Shown in pieces: positions 8,403-18,614 of a stretch of 64,000 bases of DNA. How positions within the stretch are numbered: the first letter of the stretch is position 1; each line of letters opens with the position of its first letter. The notes under the pieces were generated by a model that was not told the DNA's origin, ran no database searches, and worked only from the letters and a program-made list of their open reading frames with translations. The position numbers and the translations under genes are program-made. This DNA is from Methylobacterium brachiatum (GTDB taxonomy: Bacteria; Pseudomonadota; Alphaproteobacteria; Rhizobiales; Beijerinckiaceae). The stretch is from assembly GCF_020523825.1 (NCBI RefSeq), contig NZ_JAJALK010000013.1, positions 62,001-126,000 on the forward strand. Reading direction: 5' to 3'.

Positions 8403-8745
8403 AGGACATCAGGGCGGATGCGGCGAATAATGTGGCGTTCAGCAGATAAGACGCCAGAATAATTCGTATGATTTATCGTATTAAAGTTCTACAAGTTGTA
8501 TTTACGTTTTTAAAGCCAATAATTTCACGCGAACCAGAATTTTGCGCATCGCAGGGGCGTATTTTTGAGCCACGTTTGCGGGCCGGAATCTTTGTCATAA
8601 GGATTTCATTAACCATCCCGATGAGAAATCGATACCGCGTCGAAGTGCCGTCGACGCATGGCGATCCGGTCCGCCGAACACCCTGACCCACCCGCCGATG
8701 GATGCGTGCGCCCGCACGGCCGTGCGGGCAAAGAGACTTGTTTCG
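8403..8745. promoter_or_regulatory. AT-rich leader upstream of the autotransporter
   Basis: No gene is seen in these 343 bases. From about 8440 to 8640 the sequence is strikingly AT-rich for this chromosome (runs such as ATTAAAG, TACGTTTTTAAAG and CATTAACC), so it probably carries the promoter of the autotransporter gene and may bind silencing proteins. Just before the coding region, 8711-8728 is a perfect 18-base palindrome, CCCGCACGGCCGTGCGGG, that would form a hairpin in the mRNA leader. Confidence 0.5.
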
Positions 8746-11700
8746 ATGCCGCCCTTCTACGGTCAGCTGCGTGTCCCGGCCTGCGGCCAGAATGCCTGCG
8801 ACCCGCGCCAGCTCCTGGTCTCGTCCGTTGCCGTCCTGGCTCTGATCGCGGCGATGCCGGCGCGCGCTGCCGAACGACCGGTTCCGCAGGTGACGGTCGG
8901 CGCGGACGGTTGGAACGGACAAGCCAACGCTGTCTTGTCGAATGTCGAGGCGACGCCCGGCCAGAACGGCGGCGACTTGAGTTTGATCGATGTCGATCCC
9001 GCATCCGCAGGACGCGATGCGGATGCAACCATCGCGATCGGATCGAAGGGCGGCCGGGGCGGCCGGGGCGACACGCGCGCCTGGGCGTCCGTCCCGGGTG
9101 CCCAGGGCGGACGCGGCGGTGCCGTTACCGCGACGCTGGCGGAGGACGTGACCGGGCAGGGCGAGCAGGTCGGCTATGTCACGCGGAACGGCGTCTCCGA
9201 GCTCGATTTCAAGCCGATCCCCCGGTTCTGGGTCTATTCCAGAGGTGGAAACGGTGGCGACGCCCAGAAGGATGTCGGCGGCGGCGGCGATGCCGGGCCG
9301 GCCAGCCTGACCCTGTCGTCCCGCGTATCGACCGAGGGGCAGGCCTTCCTCGGGGTCCGGGTCAGCGCGATCGGCGGCAATGCCGGCGCCGGGGGCACCG
9401 ACGCGGACCAGACCGCGTCCCGACGCGGCGGTGCCGGCGGCCCGGCCTCGCTCACGGTGACGCGGTCCGGCCAGGTGATCACCGACGGTGTCGGAGCGAC
9501 GGCGGTGATCGTCGAGTCCATCGGCGGCGCGGGCTCGATCCGCGGGTCCGGGACTGCGTTCAGCAACCCGTTCGTGACGCAGGGTGGCGCGGGCGGTACC
9601 GCGCGCCTGGACATGTCCGGGACGATCCGGACCTCCGGCGACTATGCCCTCGGCGGCCTCGTCCAGAGCATCGGCGGCAACGGCGGGAGCCAGCCCGATG
9701 CCGGCGGCCGACCCGGGGGCCGGGGCGGTGACGGCGGCACCGTGACAGTGACCCAACGGGGCACGGTCGTCACGGAGGGCGACTACGCCCTGGGCCTCGT
9801 CGCGCAATCGGTCGGCGGCCCCGGCGGCCAGGGCGGCGGCGGCGTCTTCGGCGGCGGCAGCGGTGGCGACGCCGCTCCGGGCGGGACGGTGACCCTGACC
9901 AACAGCGGCACGGTGACGACCTCTGGCGCCGGCGCGACCGGCCTGGTCGCCCAGAGCATCGGCGGCGGCAGCGCGCTCTCGGCACTGCCGCTCACGGCCC
10001 TCGAGGTGGCACCCAAGACCACCGGCGGCGGCGCCGGGGGCATCTCGTACTGGTTCGGCCGCGGCGGTACCGGTGGCACGGGGGGCGCGGGCGGGACTGC
10101 CACGATCATCAACGAAGGCGGCCGGGTCCTCACGGAAGGCTCGACGGCCTTCGGCGTCCTGGCACAGAGCATCGGCGGCAGTGGCGGCAGCGGCGGCGGT
10201 TCTTTCCCGGCGGGAGCCTTCTTCTCGGTCGGCCTGGGCGGCAGCGGGGGCGGCGGCGGCAATGGCGGCCTCGCACGCTTCACCGGTATCGGTGGCCTGG
10301 TCGAGACGGCCGGGGACGGATCGACGGCCGTGCTGGTGCAGAGCATCGGCGGCGGCGGCGGCGTGGGCGGCGACGTCAAGAGCATCGCGGTCGGCGCGGT
10401 GATTTCGGCGTCCTGGGCGATCGGCGGATCCGGCGGGAAAGGCGGCAACGGCGGCGAGGCCCGGATCGAGAGCAGCACGACCGTGACGACCTCGGGTTAC
10501 GGCGCGAACGGTCTGTCCGTCCTCAGCATCGGCGGCGGGGGCGGGGTCGGCGGCCTCGCCAGCGCGACGGCGATCACGGCGCCCCTGGTCACGCCGAGCG
10601 GCCAGGCGCTGCCGAGCTTCGCCTTCTCCACCGCGATCGGCGGTTCGGGCGGGGATGGCGGCAACGGCGGCGTGGCGGGCGTGATCAATTCCGGCCTGGT
10701 CACGACCTACGGCGACTCCGCCATCGGCCTCCTGGCCCTCAGCGTCGGCGGCGGCGGCGGTATCGGCGGGGATGCGGCGGCCTACGCGCTGGCGGTGGCG
10801 CCGCCGGGCCAGACGGCCGTCTCAGCGTCCTCGACGCTGGGCGGTACGGGCGGCGGCGGCGGCAATGGCGGCACGGTGACGGCCGAGAATAGCGGGGTGG
10901 TGCGCACCTCCGGGGACGGCGCCATCGGCATCGCGGCACAGAGCATCGGCGGCGGCGGCGGCAATGGCGGCGGCGCGACCGCGACGAGCAACAGCCTGAG
11001 CCTCAAGCAGAACGTCACGGTATCGCGGAGCATCGGCGGAACCGCGGGCGTTGCCGGGATCGGCGGCGCGGTCACGGTCACGCAGTCCGGCAGCGTCACC
11101 ACCGGGGGAGCCGACGCGGTCGGCATCCTCGCGCAGAGCATCGGCGGCGGCGGCGGCAACGGCGGCAACGCCTCGAGCCTCGCGGCCCCCGGCTTCTCCT
11201 TCGACACGACCCTCAACAGCCTCGTCGGTAAGCTCCCGATCGCCGATTCCCTCTCGGTGACGGAGACGATCGGCGGCGGGACGGGGAAAGGCAACGCCGG
11301 CGGTTTGGTGACGGTGACGAATCGGGGCGCGATCACGACCGGCGGGTCGAACGCTCACGGCATCGAGGCTCAGAGCATCGGCGGGGGCGGCGGCAATGGC
11401 GGCACCGTGTCCGGATCGGCCGTGGGCAAGCTCGCCGTCAACCTGACGCTCGGCGGCAAGGGCGGCCGCGGCGGCAGTGGCGGCGACGTGACCGTCACCA
11501 ACGCCGCCGGCGGCGTGATCGCGACCAGCGGTGACGGCTCACACGGGATCGCCGCGCAGAGCATCGGCGGCGGCGGCGGCATGGGCGGCAGCGTCGCGGC
11601 GCGTGACATCTCCAACCCCGACACCGTGGGCGCGATCTGGAAGCAGATCAAGAAGACGATTGGCATCACCGCCTACGAGGAATGGGCGAAAGACAAGACA

Positions 11701-14700
11701 AACAAGGACGATCTCGATCAATTCCTGAAGGACATCAAGACCAGCGACACGTACAAGAAACTGGCGGACGAGCTCAAGAATTCCGATTTCGGCAAGGCGC
11801 TCAAGTCCTACAGCACCGGTGTCTCGAACTATCTGGAGGCGCAGAAGAAGGGCGCCAACAAGCTGCCCGACGCCTCGTTCACCCTGTCGCTCGGCGGGAG
11901 CGGCGCGGAGGGCGGGAACGGCGGTGCCGTCTCGGTCGAGAACGGCGGCACCATCGTGACGCGGGGCATCGGCTCGCACGGCATCCTCGCGCAGAGCATC
12001 GGCGGCGGCGGCGGCCAGGGCGGGCTCTCCTTTGCGGAGGCGACAAACAAGACCAATCTGACGGCGACGCTCGGCGGCACGGGCGGCAGCGGCAACACCG
12101 GTGGCACGGTCAAGATCCTGAATACCGGCAGTGTCGCCACCCTGGAGGACGCCGCCTACGGTCTCTATGCGCAGAGCATCGGTGGCGGCGGCGGCAATGG
12201 TGTGGCCGGCAGCGTCACCAACAGCAGCGCGAACAAGGGCCTGACCTTGAATCTCACCGTCGGAGGCTCCGGCGGAACCGGGGCGAATGGCCGATGGGTT
12301 CGGGTCGAGAACCGCGGCTCGGTGACCACCTCCGGGGCCGAGGCCCACGCCGTGGTCGCCCAGAGCATCGGCGGCGGTGGCGGCAGCTTCTCCGTGCCAT
12401 CCGCCGGCACGGACGACGAGAAGACCGATACGGCCGCCGCGGAGAACGGAACCGCGGCTTCCGCCAAGGGCGCGTCCGAGGGCAAGTCCGAGACCGGCGC
12501 TGCGAAGAAGAGCGGGGGCAAGAGCGACGCCCAGGCCCTCGCGGATGCCCTGCTCTCGGCGCTCGATATCGAGCGGATCGCCCCTCCGGAGAAGCCAACC
12601 CAGGTGTCGGAGAAATCCGGAAGTCTGACGCTCGGCGGCTCCGGACGCATGGCGGGCGACGGCGGCATCGTCACGGTGGTGCAATCCGGCACGATCGCCA
12701 CGAGCGGCTTTGGCGCCGTCGGCATCCTGGCTCAGAGCATCGGCGGCGGCGGCGGGCTCGCCTCGGTCGCGGCCGGCCCGGGCGGCCACAAATACACGTT
12801 CGGCATCGGCGGAGCGGGCGGCGCCTCGGGGAATGGCGGTCCGGTCACGGTGAGCCTCGCCGCGGGTGCCCAGGTCTCCACCACCGGTGACGCGGCACCG
12901 GCTTTGCTGCTGCAATCGATCGGCGGCGGTGGCGGCTATGGCGGCGCGCATCAGGTGATGGGCTACGCGGTGCCCTACGCGCTGCGCGACGGCTCCAACG
13001 GGGATGGAGGGGACATCCGGGTGACGCTGGAGGACGGCAGCGCGATCCGCACGACCGGCGCCCAGTCCCACGGCGTCTTCACCCAGAGCCTCGGCGGTGG
13101 CGGCGGCCTGATCCTGGATCTGACCGGCCCGGCCGCCGGGGCGTCGGGCCAGAACCGTCCCAACTCCACCGGCAAGGGCGGCGACATCACCATCGACGCG
13201 TCCGGATCGATCATCGCGTCGGGCCTCGACGCGAACGCGATCTTCGCCCAATCCGGCGTCCAGCGCACCGACGGAAGCCTCGAACCGGACCGGGAGCGGG
13301 GCGGTAGGATCAACCTCCGAGTGAACGATCTCGTCACAGGTGGCAGCGGCACCGGGGCGGCGATCCACATCGACGGCGGGCGCTACAATACGATCGTGAT
13401 CGGCGGGCGCGCCGTGGTCAGCGCGGCTTCGGGCCGGGCCATCGTCGGCGCATTCTCCGCCGGCGAGATCAACAATTACGGCACCGTGATCGGCGACGTG
13501 GACCTTGCCGCCGGTCAGGCGGGGAGCGTCACCTTCATCAACGGCGGTTTCCAGAACACGACTGCGACCTCGGCGATCCTGCGCACCGGCCCCGACGGCG
13601 TCATCGCCCTGGGGCCGAACGGCCGCTTGCACAACAGCGCCATCCTGGACATTGGCGGCGTCGGACGGGTCGCCCGCGCGACGGTGACCGGCAGCTTCGC
13701 ACAGAGCGAGTACGGGCGTCTGCTGGTCGACGTCGCCCCCCTGGCGCCGGAGGGCGCCCTGCGCGCCGATCTCCTGACCGTGACCGGCACCGCCTCCCTG
13801 AAGGGCGTGGTCGAGCCACATTTGATCGGCGGGCTGCTGCCCGGCCAGTACACCTTCCTGCGGGCAGGCCGGATCATGGAGAGCAGTGCCATGGCGACCG
13901 GCGGCAGTATCCATTCCGGCGCGGTCCCGATCTCCTGGTCGATCGTTGCATCGGGTGACAGCCTCTCGCTGGTCCCGAGGGCCCGGTTCACGGAGCCGAC
14001 GGGCGTGACGCTGACCTCGGACCAGCGCAGCGTCGCCCAGGGCCTGCAGGATGCCTGGGACGGCAACACCACCAAGCTCGGAACCCTCTACGGGCGCTTC
14101 CTCTCGGTCGACAGCCAGAAGGCCTATGCCGCCGCCCTGGACGAGCTGAAGCCGGAATCCAATCAGGACAACCTCACCGACCGGACCCTCGACACCCGCA
14201 AGGGCCTCCAGCGGGCCATGAGCTGCCCGGCCTTCACCGGCACCGGCACGCTCCTGCGCGAGGGCGAGTGCGTCTGGGGCCGCATCACCAGCGCCCACAC
14301 GACCCAGTCCGCGACGGCCGACGACGTCGGCTACCACCAGAGCGCCCTCAGCTACCAGAGCGGGCTCCAGACCGAGTTCGCCCCGGACTGGTTCTTCGGC
14401 CTCACCGGCGCCTATACCCGCGCGCTCCAGAGCGACCCCGACCGGATCACCGGGACGACGAGCGATGCCGGCGACGTCTCGGCGGCGCTCAAGCACCAGA
14501 TCGGCCCCTGGCTCCTCGCGGCCTCGGCCAATCTCGGCTATGCCTGGGCCGACAACAAGCGCCTGATCGATTTCGGCGGCACCACCGCCACGGCGCGCAG
14601 CAAGTCCGGGATCCTGACCGCGGGCGGCAGGCTGCGGGCGAGCTATCAGGTCCTGTTCGGGGACTGGTACCTCAAGCCCTATGCCGATCTCGACCTGCTC

Positions 14701-15093
14701 TACAGCTACAGCCCGGCCTATTCCGAGACCGGCGCCCCGGGGTTCAACCTCGACATGCGCCCCGTCGCCAAGACGCTGGTGGCGTTCAGCCCGATGCTGG
14801 AGATCGGCGGGCGGATCGACCTCGACGAAGGGCGCTGGATCCGGCCCTTCGGCACCTTCGGCGTCACGCTCCTCTCGGACGACCACTTCACCGGCAAGGC
14901 GAGCTTCCAGGGCACCGGCGCGCTCGGGCTGTTCTCTACGGAATCGGCCATCCCCGACCGCCTCGGCGAGCTGGGGCTTGGTTTCCAGATCAGCCTCGGC
15001 GGCGGCATCGAGGTGACCGGCGAGTATCAGGGCCAAGTCGGCGACCATTTCCTCTCGCATGCCGGGACCGCCCGGATGCAGCTACGCTTCTGA
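8746..15093 (+). CDS. Giant glycine-rich repeat autotransporter (type Va secretion)
   Basis: A 2115-residue autotransporter. An N-terminal signal (hydrophobic QLLVSSVAVLALIAAMPARA, cut before AERPV) exports it. The passenger (about 40-1840) holds roughly 19 copies of a repeat centred on AQSIGGGGGNGG, spaced about 50-110 residues apart and usually preceded by TSGxxAxGL, which suggests a long beta-helical adhesin. The last 274 residues (from VWGRITSAHTTQS at about 1842 to the terminal QLRF) are the beta-barrel translocator. Two charged inserts break the repeats: helical DISNPDTV…KLPD at 954-1042, and a Lys/Glu/Ala-rich tract at about 1220-1291. An AT-rich leader precedes the gene. The start at 8746 is preferred for a compact signal peptide; 8698 is an alternative. 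Surface adhesion or biofilm function is inferred. Confidence 0.9.
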   Translation: MPPFYGQLRVPACGQNACDPRQLLVSSVAVLALIAAMPARAAERPVPQVTVGADGWNGQANAVLSNVEATPGQNGGDLSLIDVDPASAGRDADATIAIGSKGGRGGRGDTRAWASVPGAQGGRGGAVTATLAEDVTGQGEQVGYVTRNGVSELDFKPIPRFWVYSRGGNGGDAQKDVGGGGDAGPASLTLSSRVSTEGQAFLGVRVSAIGGNAGAGGTDADQTASRRGGAGGPASLTVTRSGQVITDGVGATAVIVESIGGAGSIRGSGTAFSNPFVTQGGAGGTARLDMSGTIRTSGDYALGGLVQSIGGNGGSQPDAGGRPGGRGGDGGTVTVTQRGTVVTEGDYALGLVAQSVGGPGGQGGGGVFGGGSGGDAAPGGTVTLTNSGTVTTSGAGATGLVAQSIGGGSALSALPLTALEVAPKTTGGGAGGISYWFGRGGTGGTGGAGGTATIINEGGRVLTEGSTAFGVLAQSIGGSGGSGGGSFPAGAFFSVGLGGSGGGGGNGGLARFTGIGGLVETAGDGSTAVLVQSIGGGGGVGGDVKSIAVGAVISASWAIGGSGGKGGNGGEARIESSTTVTTSGYGANGLSVLSIGGGGGVGGLASATAITAPLVTPSGQALPSFAFSTAIGGSGGDGGNGGVAGVINSGLVTTYGDSAIGLLALSVGGGGGIGGDAAAYALAVAPPGQTAVSASSTLGGTGGGGGNGGTVTAENSGVVRTSGDGAIGIAAQSIGGGGGNGGGATATSNSLSLKQNVTVSRSIGGTAGVAGIGGAVTVTQSGSVTTGGADAVGILAQSIGGGGGNGGNASSLAAPGFSFDTTLNSLVGKLPIADSLSVTETIGGGTGKGNAGGLVTVTNRGAITTGGSNAHGIEAQSIGGGGGNGGTVSGSAVGKLAVNLTLGGKGGRGGSGGDVTVTNAAGGVIATSGDGSHGIAAQSIGGGGGMGGSVAARDISNPDTVGAIWKQIKKTIGITAYEEWAKDKTNKDDLDQFLKDIKTSDTYKKLADELKNSDFGKALKSYSTGVSNYLEAQKKGANKLPDASFTLSLGGSGAEGGNGGAVSVENGGTIVTRGIGSHGILAQSIGGGGGQGGLSFAEATNKTNLTATLGGTGGSGNTGGTVKILNTGSVATLEDAAYGLYAQSIGGGGGNGVAGSVTNSSANKGLTLNLTVGGSGGTGANGRWVRVENRGSVTTSGAEAHAVVAQSIGGGGGSFSVPSAGTDDEKTDTAAAENGTAASAKGASEGKSETGAAKKSGGKSDAQALADALLSALDIERIAPPEKPTQVSEKSGSLTLGGSGRMAGDGGIVTVVQSGTIATSGFGAVGILAQSIGGGGGLASVAAGPGGHKYTFGIGGAGGASGNGGPVTVSLAAGAQVSTTGDAAPALLLQSIGGGGGYGGAHQVMGYAVPYALRDGSNGDGGDIRVTLEDGSAIRTTGAQSHGVFTQSLGGGGGLILDLTGPAAGASGQNRPNSTGKGGDITIDASGSIIASGLDANAIFAQSGVQRTDGSLEPDRERGGRINLRVNDLVTGGSGTGAAIHIDGGRYNTIVIGGRAVVSAASGRAIVGAFSAGEINNYGTVIGDVDLAAGQAGSVTFINGGFQNTTATSAILRTGPDGVIALGPNGRLHNSAILDIGGVGRVARATVTGSFAQSEYGRLLVDVAPLAPEGALRADLLTVTGTASLKGVVEPHLIGGLLPGQYTFLRAGRIMESSAMATGGSIHSGAVPISWSIVASGDSLSLVPRARFTEPTGVTLTSDQRSVAQGLQDAWDGNTTKLGTLYGRFLSVDSQKAYAAALDELKPESNQDNLTDRTLDTRKGLQRAMSCPAFTGTGTLLREGECVWGRITSAHTTQSATADDVGYHQSALSYQSGLQTEFAPDWFFGLTGAYTRALQSDPDRITGTTSDAGDVSAALKHQIGPWLLAASANLGYAWADNKRLIDFGGTTATARSKSGILTAGGRLRASYQVLFGDWYLKPYADLDLLYSYSPAYSETGAPGFNLDMRPVAKTLVAFSPMLEIGGRIDLDEGRWIRPFGTFGVTLLSDDHFTGKASFQGTGALGLFSTESAIPDRLGELGLGFQISLGGGIEVTGEYQGQVGDHFLSHAGTARMQLRF

Positions 15094-15392
15094 GGAGCCT
15101 GCATGGTCGGGCGCCAGGCTGCCGATGTCGTGTCTCCGGCGGCCGCCTGCTTCTCCAGCTCGGCTGCTTGAAGGCAGGCTGGCGAAAAGCGGCCCGACCC
15201 ACTCGTACAGGTTGCTGTGCGAGCTGCCGGAACGCGGGCATGCACCTCAATTCGGCTCGACGGTCGAACATGGCCCTGAGCAGAATTTGGGCCTGTCCGC
15301 TTTCTGGGCGCTCGCGATGACGGTGCAGGTCGCCCCTCGCCAGCGTCGCACGCCCCTGTCCCGGCCCGCCGCGCGCGCGTACAAGGCGCCCC
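15094..15392. other. Intergenic gap after the autotransporter
   Basis: These 299 bases separate the autotransporter from addB. The only structure noted is an imperfect hairpin (15144-15179; GCCTGCTTC against GAAGGCAGGC with one bulge), a possible terminator. No reading frame here has recognisable protein features. Confidence 0.4.
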
Positions 15393-18300
15393 ATGTCAGA
15401 CCGGCAGGCCGTCTTCACCATCACCCGGGGCGTCCCGTTCCTGCCGGCGCTCGCCGAGGCGCTGCTGGCCGGCCGGTTGGTCGGGCCGGTGGCGGAGGAT
15501 CCGCTGGCGCTCGCCGCGGTCACGATCTACCTGCCGACCCGCCGCGCCGCGCGGGCGCTCGGCGCGATCCTGGCCGACCGGCTCGGTCGGCGGGCGCATG
15601 AGAGGGGCGCGCCGGGCTACGCGGCCCTGCTGCCCCGGATGATCCCGCTGGGCGAGGCCGACGAGGCCGAGCTCGACCTCGCCTCCGAGCCGCAGCTGGA
15701 GGACAACGATCCGCTGAGCACGCCGATGCCGCCCCTGGAGCGGCGGCTGATCCTCGCCCGCCTGGTCCAGGCTTGGGCGCAGACCGTGGACCGCACCCTG
15801 CTGCCGCTGGATGCCGAGGTGCCGTTCCTGGTGCCGTCCTCGCCGGCCGACGCGGTCGGGCTGGCGGGCGATCTCGAGCGGCTGATGGATGCGCTCACCG
15901 TCGAGGGCCTGCCCTGGTCGGAGATCGGCGCCGCCGTGGAGGCCGAGTATTCGCGCTATTTCGGCCTGACCCTGGATTTCGTGAAGATCGCCGCCGAGAA
16001 CTGGCCGAAGCTCCTGGCCGAGCGCGGCCTGTCCGACCCGGTGGCCCGCGCCCGGGGACTCGTCCTCGCCGAGGGCCAGCGCCTCGCCCGGACCGCGCCG
16101 ACGGATCCCGTGATCGTCGCCGGTTCGCTGGGCTCCGTGCCCGCCACGGCCCGGCTGATCGCGGCGGTGGCGAAGCTGCCCCGGGGCGCCGTGGTGCTGC
16201 CCGGTCTCGATCTCGACCTCGACGAGGCCGGCTGGTCCGGCATCGACACCGGCGAGGGATTCTCGCGGGTGATCGCCCACGGGCATCCCCAGGCGGTGCT
16301 GCACCGGCTGCTCGGGCCGGACAACCTCGCCCTGTCGCGGGCGGAAATCGTGGCGTTGGGCGATCCCGATGCCGGCCAGGCGGCCCGGTCCATGCTGCTG
16401 TCGCAGGCCCTGCGCCCGGCCGACACCACCGACGCCTGGGCCGATCTCGACCCGGGCCAGCGGGACGCGATCGCCGAGCGCGGCCTCGATGGGCTCGCTC
16501 TGGCCGAGGCCGCCGACGAGCGCGAGGAGGCCCTGGTCGCGGCGCTCGCCCTGCGCGCGACCCTTGAGGTGCCCGGCGCCACCGCGGCCCTGGTCACCCC
16601 GGATCGCGGGCTCGCCGGCCGGGTCGCGGTGGAGTTGCTGCGCTGGGGCATCGTCGCCGAGGATTCGGCCGGGCTGGCGCTTGCCGGGAGCCCCGCCGGA
16701 CGCCTCGCCCGGCTCACCGCGGAGCTGGCCGCCGACCTCGCCCGCAACCAGGCCGACGCGATTCCGGCCCGGCTGATCGCGCTGCTCTCGCACCCGATGG
16801 TCCGCCTCGGCCTGCCCCGGTCCGACGTGGTGCGCGGCGCGGCCGCCCTGGAGATCGGGCTGCTGCGCGGCCCCGTCCCAGCCCCGGGCTTTTCCGGGCT
16901 GCGGAATGCCTTAGCGGCCGAGCGCGTCGGCCCGCCGGAGCGCCGCCCCCGGGCCAAGCGCCGCCTGAAGGATATCGACTGGGACCTCGCCGAAGACCTG
17001 CTCAAACGGCTGGACCAGGTTTTCGCCGCGTTTCCCGGCCCGGACGGAGCCGGCGACTGCGATCTCGTCGCCGTCGCTGCGCTCCACCGCGCCGCCTGCG
17101 ACTGGCTGATCGCCGGCCCGGAGGACGCGCCGGAGGCGATCGAGGACGGCTCCCTGTCCTGCCTCGACGCCCTGTTCGACGATCTGGAGATGGCCGAACC
17201 CGGCCTGATGCCGGGGCGGTTCGACGATTACGCGACCTTCTTCACCTCGCTCGCCCGGGAGCGCCTGGTCGGCTGTTCCGGCGAGGCGCCGTATCCGCGC
17301 CTGCGCATCCTCGGCCTGCTGGAGGCGCGGCTGCTGTCGGTGGACCGGGTGGTGCTCGGCGGACTCGACGAGGGCGTCTGGCCGGTGCGGACCCTGACCG
17401 ACGCCTTCCTCAACCGGCCGATGCGCGAGCGGGTCGGCCTCAACCCGCCCGAGCGGCGCATCGGCCAGATGGCGCACGACTTCGTGCAGGCGCTGGGCTG
17501 CCGCGACGCGGTGATCACCCGGGCGCTCAAGCGCGAGGGCTCGCCGACCGTGCCGTCCCGCCTGATCCAGCGCCTGCGCGCGCTGTCCGGCGATGCCCGT
17601 TGGGAGACGGTGCTGGAAGCCGGACGGCGCTTCACCGGCCTCACCGCCCGCCTCGACGCCGCCCCGCCCGAGAAGCGGCTGAAGCGCCCGGCGCCGAAGC
17701 CGGACCCGGCTTTGTTCCCGCGCTCGCTCAGCGTCACCGAGATCGAGACGCTGGTGCGCGACCCCTACAGCATCTTCGCCCGCCACGTGCTCGGGCTCGA
17801 TCCCCTGGAGCCGCTGGCCGCGGTGCCGAGCGTCGCCACCCGCGGCTCGCTCGTCCACGACATCTTCGCGGAATTCGCCCGGCTCCATCCGGAGGGCCTG
17901 CCCCGCCGGCCGGAGGAGCATCTCTTCGCCATCGCCACCAACGCCTTCGGTGAGATCGCCGACACCTATCCGGAGCTCTACGCCGAGTGGTGGCCGCGCT
18001 ACGAGCGCATGGCCGCGGCCTATCTCGCCTGGGAGGCGGAGCGCCGACCGGGCCTCAGGCGCATCCACCCGGAGGTCTCCGGGCGCTGGGTGATCCCCAT
18101 GGGCCGCGAGAGCTTCACCCTCCGCGCCCGGGCCGACCGGATCGAGTTGCGCCCGGACGGCAGCGCCTGCATCGTCGATTACAAGACCGGCACGCCGCCC
18201 TCGGCCAAGATGATCTTTTCCGGCTTCTCGCCGCAGCTCACCCTGGAGGCGGCGATGCTTATGCACGGCGCCTTCGACGGCCTGCCGGCGGTGAGGACCA

Positions 18301-18569
18301 CGCCGGACCTGCTCTACGTCCACGCCTCGGGCGGGCGGAAGCCGTTCGTCCCGGCCCCGGTGAAGCCGCCCCGGGGCGAGGAGCGCAGCGTCGAGGCGAT
18401 CGTGGCCGAGCACGCCACCCGCTTGAAGGGCCTGATCGCCCGCTTCCTCACCGGCGAGGCCGCCTACACGGCCCGGCCCTACCCGCAATATGCCAGCCAG
18501 TACGGGGCGTATGACCACCTGGCGCGGGTGCTGGAATGGTCGCTCGGCGGGGAGGAGGGTGGCGAGTAG
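15393..18569 (+). CDS. addB: Double-strand break repair protein AddB
   Basis: A 1058-residue AddB of the alphaproteobacterial type, partner of AddA in the helicase-nuclease that resects double-strand breaks for RecA. The N-terminal half is an inactivated helicase-like fold (ITIYLPTRRAARALGAIL near residue 50; GLDEGVWP in the second lobe). The C-terminal part is a PD-(D/E)xK nuclease: GSLVHDIFAEFAR at about 818, then RADRIELRPDG and the catalytic IVDYKTG at about 925-931, and QLTLEAAML as the motif-III helix. Length matches the family. addA, which normally follows addB in this class, is not adjacent: a repeat and an opposite-strand acyl-CoA dehydrogenase follow instead. Confidence 0.93.
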   Translation: MSDRQAVFTITRGVPFLPALAEALLAGRLVGPVAEDPLALAAVTIYLPTRRAARALGAILADRLGRRAHERGAPGYAALLPRMIPLGEADEAELDLASEPQLEDNDPLSTPMPPLERRLILARLVQAWAQTVDRTLLPLDAEVPFLVPSSPADAVGLAGDLERLMDALTVEGLPWSEIGAAVEAEYSRYFGLTLDFVKIAAENWPKLLAERGLSDPVARARGLVLAEGQRLARTAPTDPVIVAGSLGSVPATARLIAAVAKLPRGAVVLPGLDLDLDEAGWSGIDTGEGFSRVIAHGHPQAVLHRLLGPDNLALSRAEIVALGDPDAGQAARSMLLSQALRPADTTDAWADLDPGQRDAIAERGLDGLALAEAADEREEALVAALALRATLEVPGATAALVTPDRGLAGRVAVELLRWGIVAEDSAGLALAGSPAGRLARLTAELAADLARNQADAIPARLIALLSHPMVRLGLPRSDVVRGAAALEIGLLRGPVPAPGFSGLRNALAAERVGPPERRPRAKRRLKDIDWDLAEDLLKRLDQVFAAFPGPDGAGDCDLVAVAALHRAACDWLIAGPEDAPEAIEDGSLSCLDALFDDLEMAEPGLMPGRFDDYATFFTSLARERLVGCSGEAPYPRLRILGLLEARLLSVDRVVLGGLDEGVWPVRTLTDAFLNRPMRERVGLNPPERRIGQMAHDFVQALGCRDAVITRALKREGSPTVPSRLIQRLRALSGDARWETVLEAGRRFTGLTARLDAAPPEKRLKRPAPKPDPALFPRSLSVTEIETLVRDPYSIFARHVLGLDPLEPLAAVPSVATRGSLVHDIFAEFARLHPEGLPRRPEEHLFAIATNAFGEIADTYPELYAEWWPRYERMAAAYLAWEAERRPGLRRIHPEVSGRWVIPMGRESFTLRARADRIELRPDGSACIVDYKTGTPPSAKMIFSGFSPQLTLEAAMLMHGAFDGLPAVRTTPDLLYVHASGGRKPFVPAPVKPPRGEERSVEAIVAEHATRLKGLIARFLTGEAAYTARPYPQYASQYGAYDHLARVLEWSLGGEEGGE

Positions 18570-18614
18570 CGGCGTTCCTGCCGACACCGATCCATCCGAC
18601 CCCCGACCCCCGGC

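Noticed and set aside
8746..13100. Tandem glycine-rich DNA repeats as a CRISPR-like array
   Set aside because: The repeats are in-frame protein repeats of unequal spacing inside one reading frame.
11539..15060. An 1173-codon minus-strand frame under the autotransporter
   Set aside because: It is the antisense of the repeat passenger and barrel; low-complexity Arg/Ala/Asp content and no domain.
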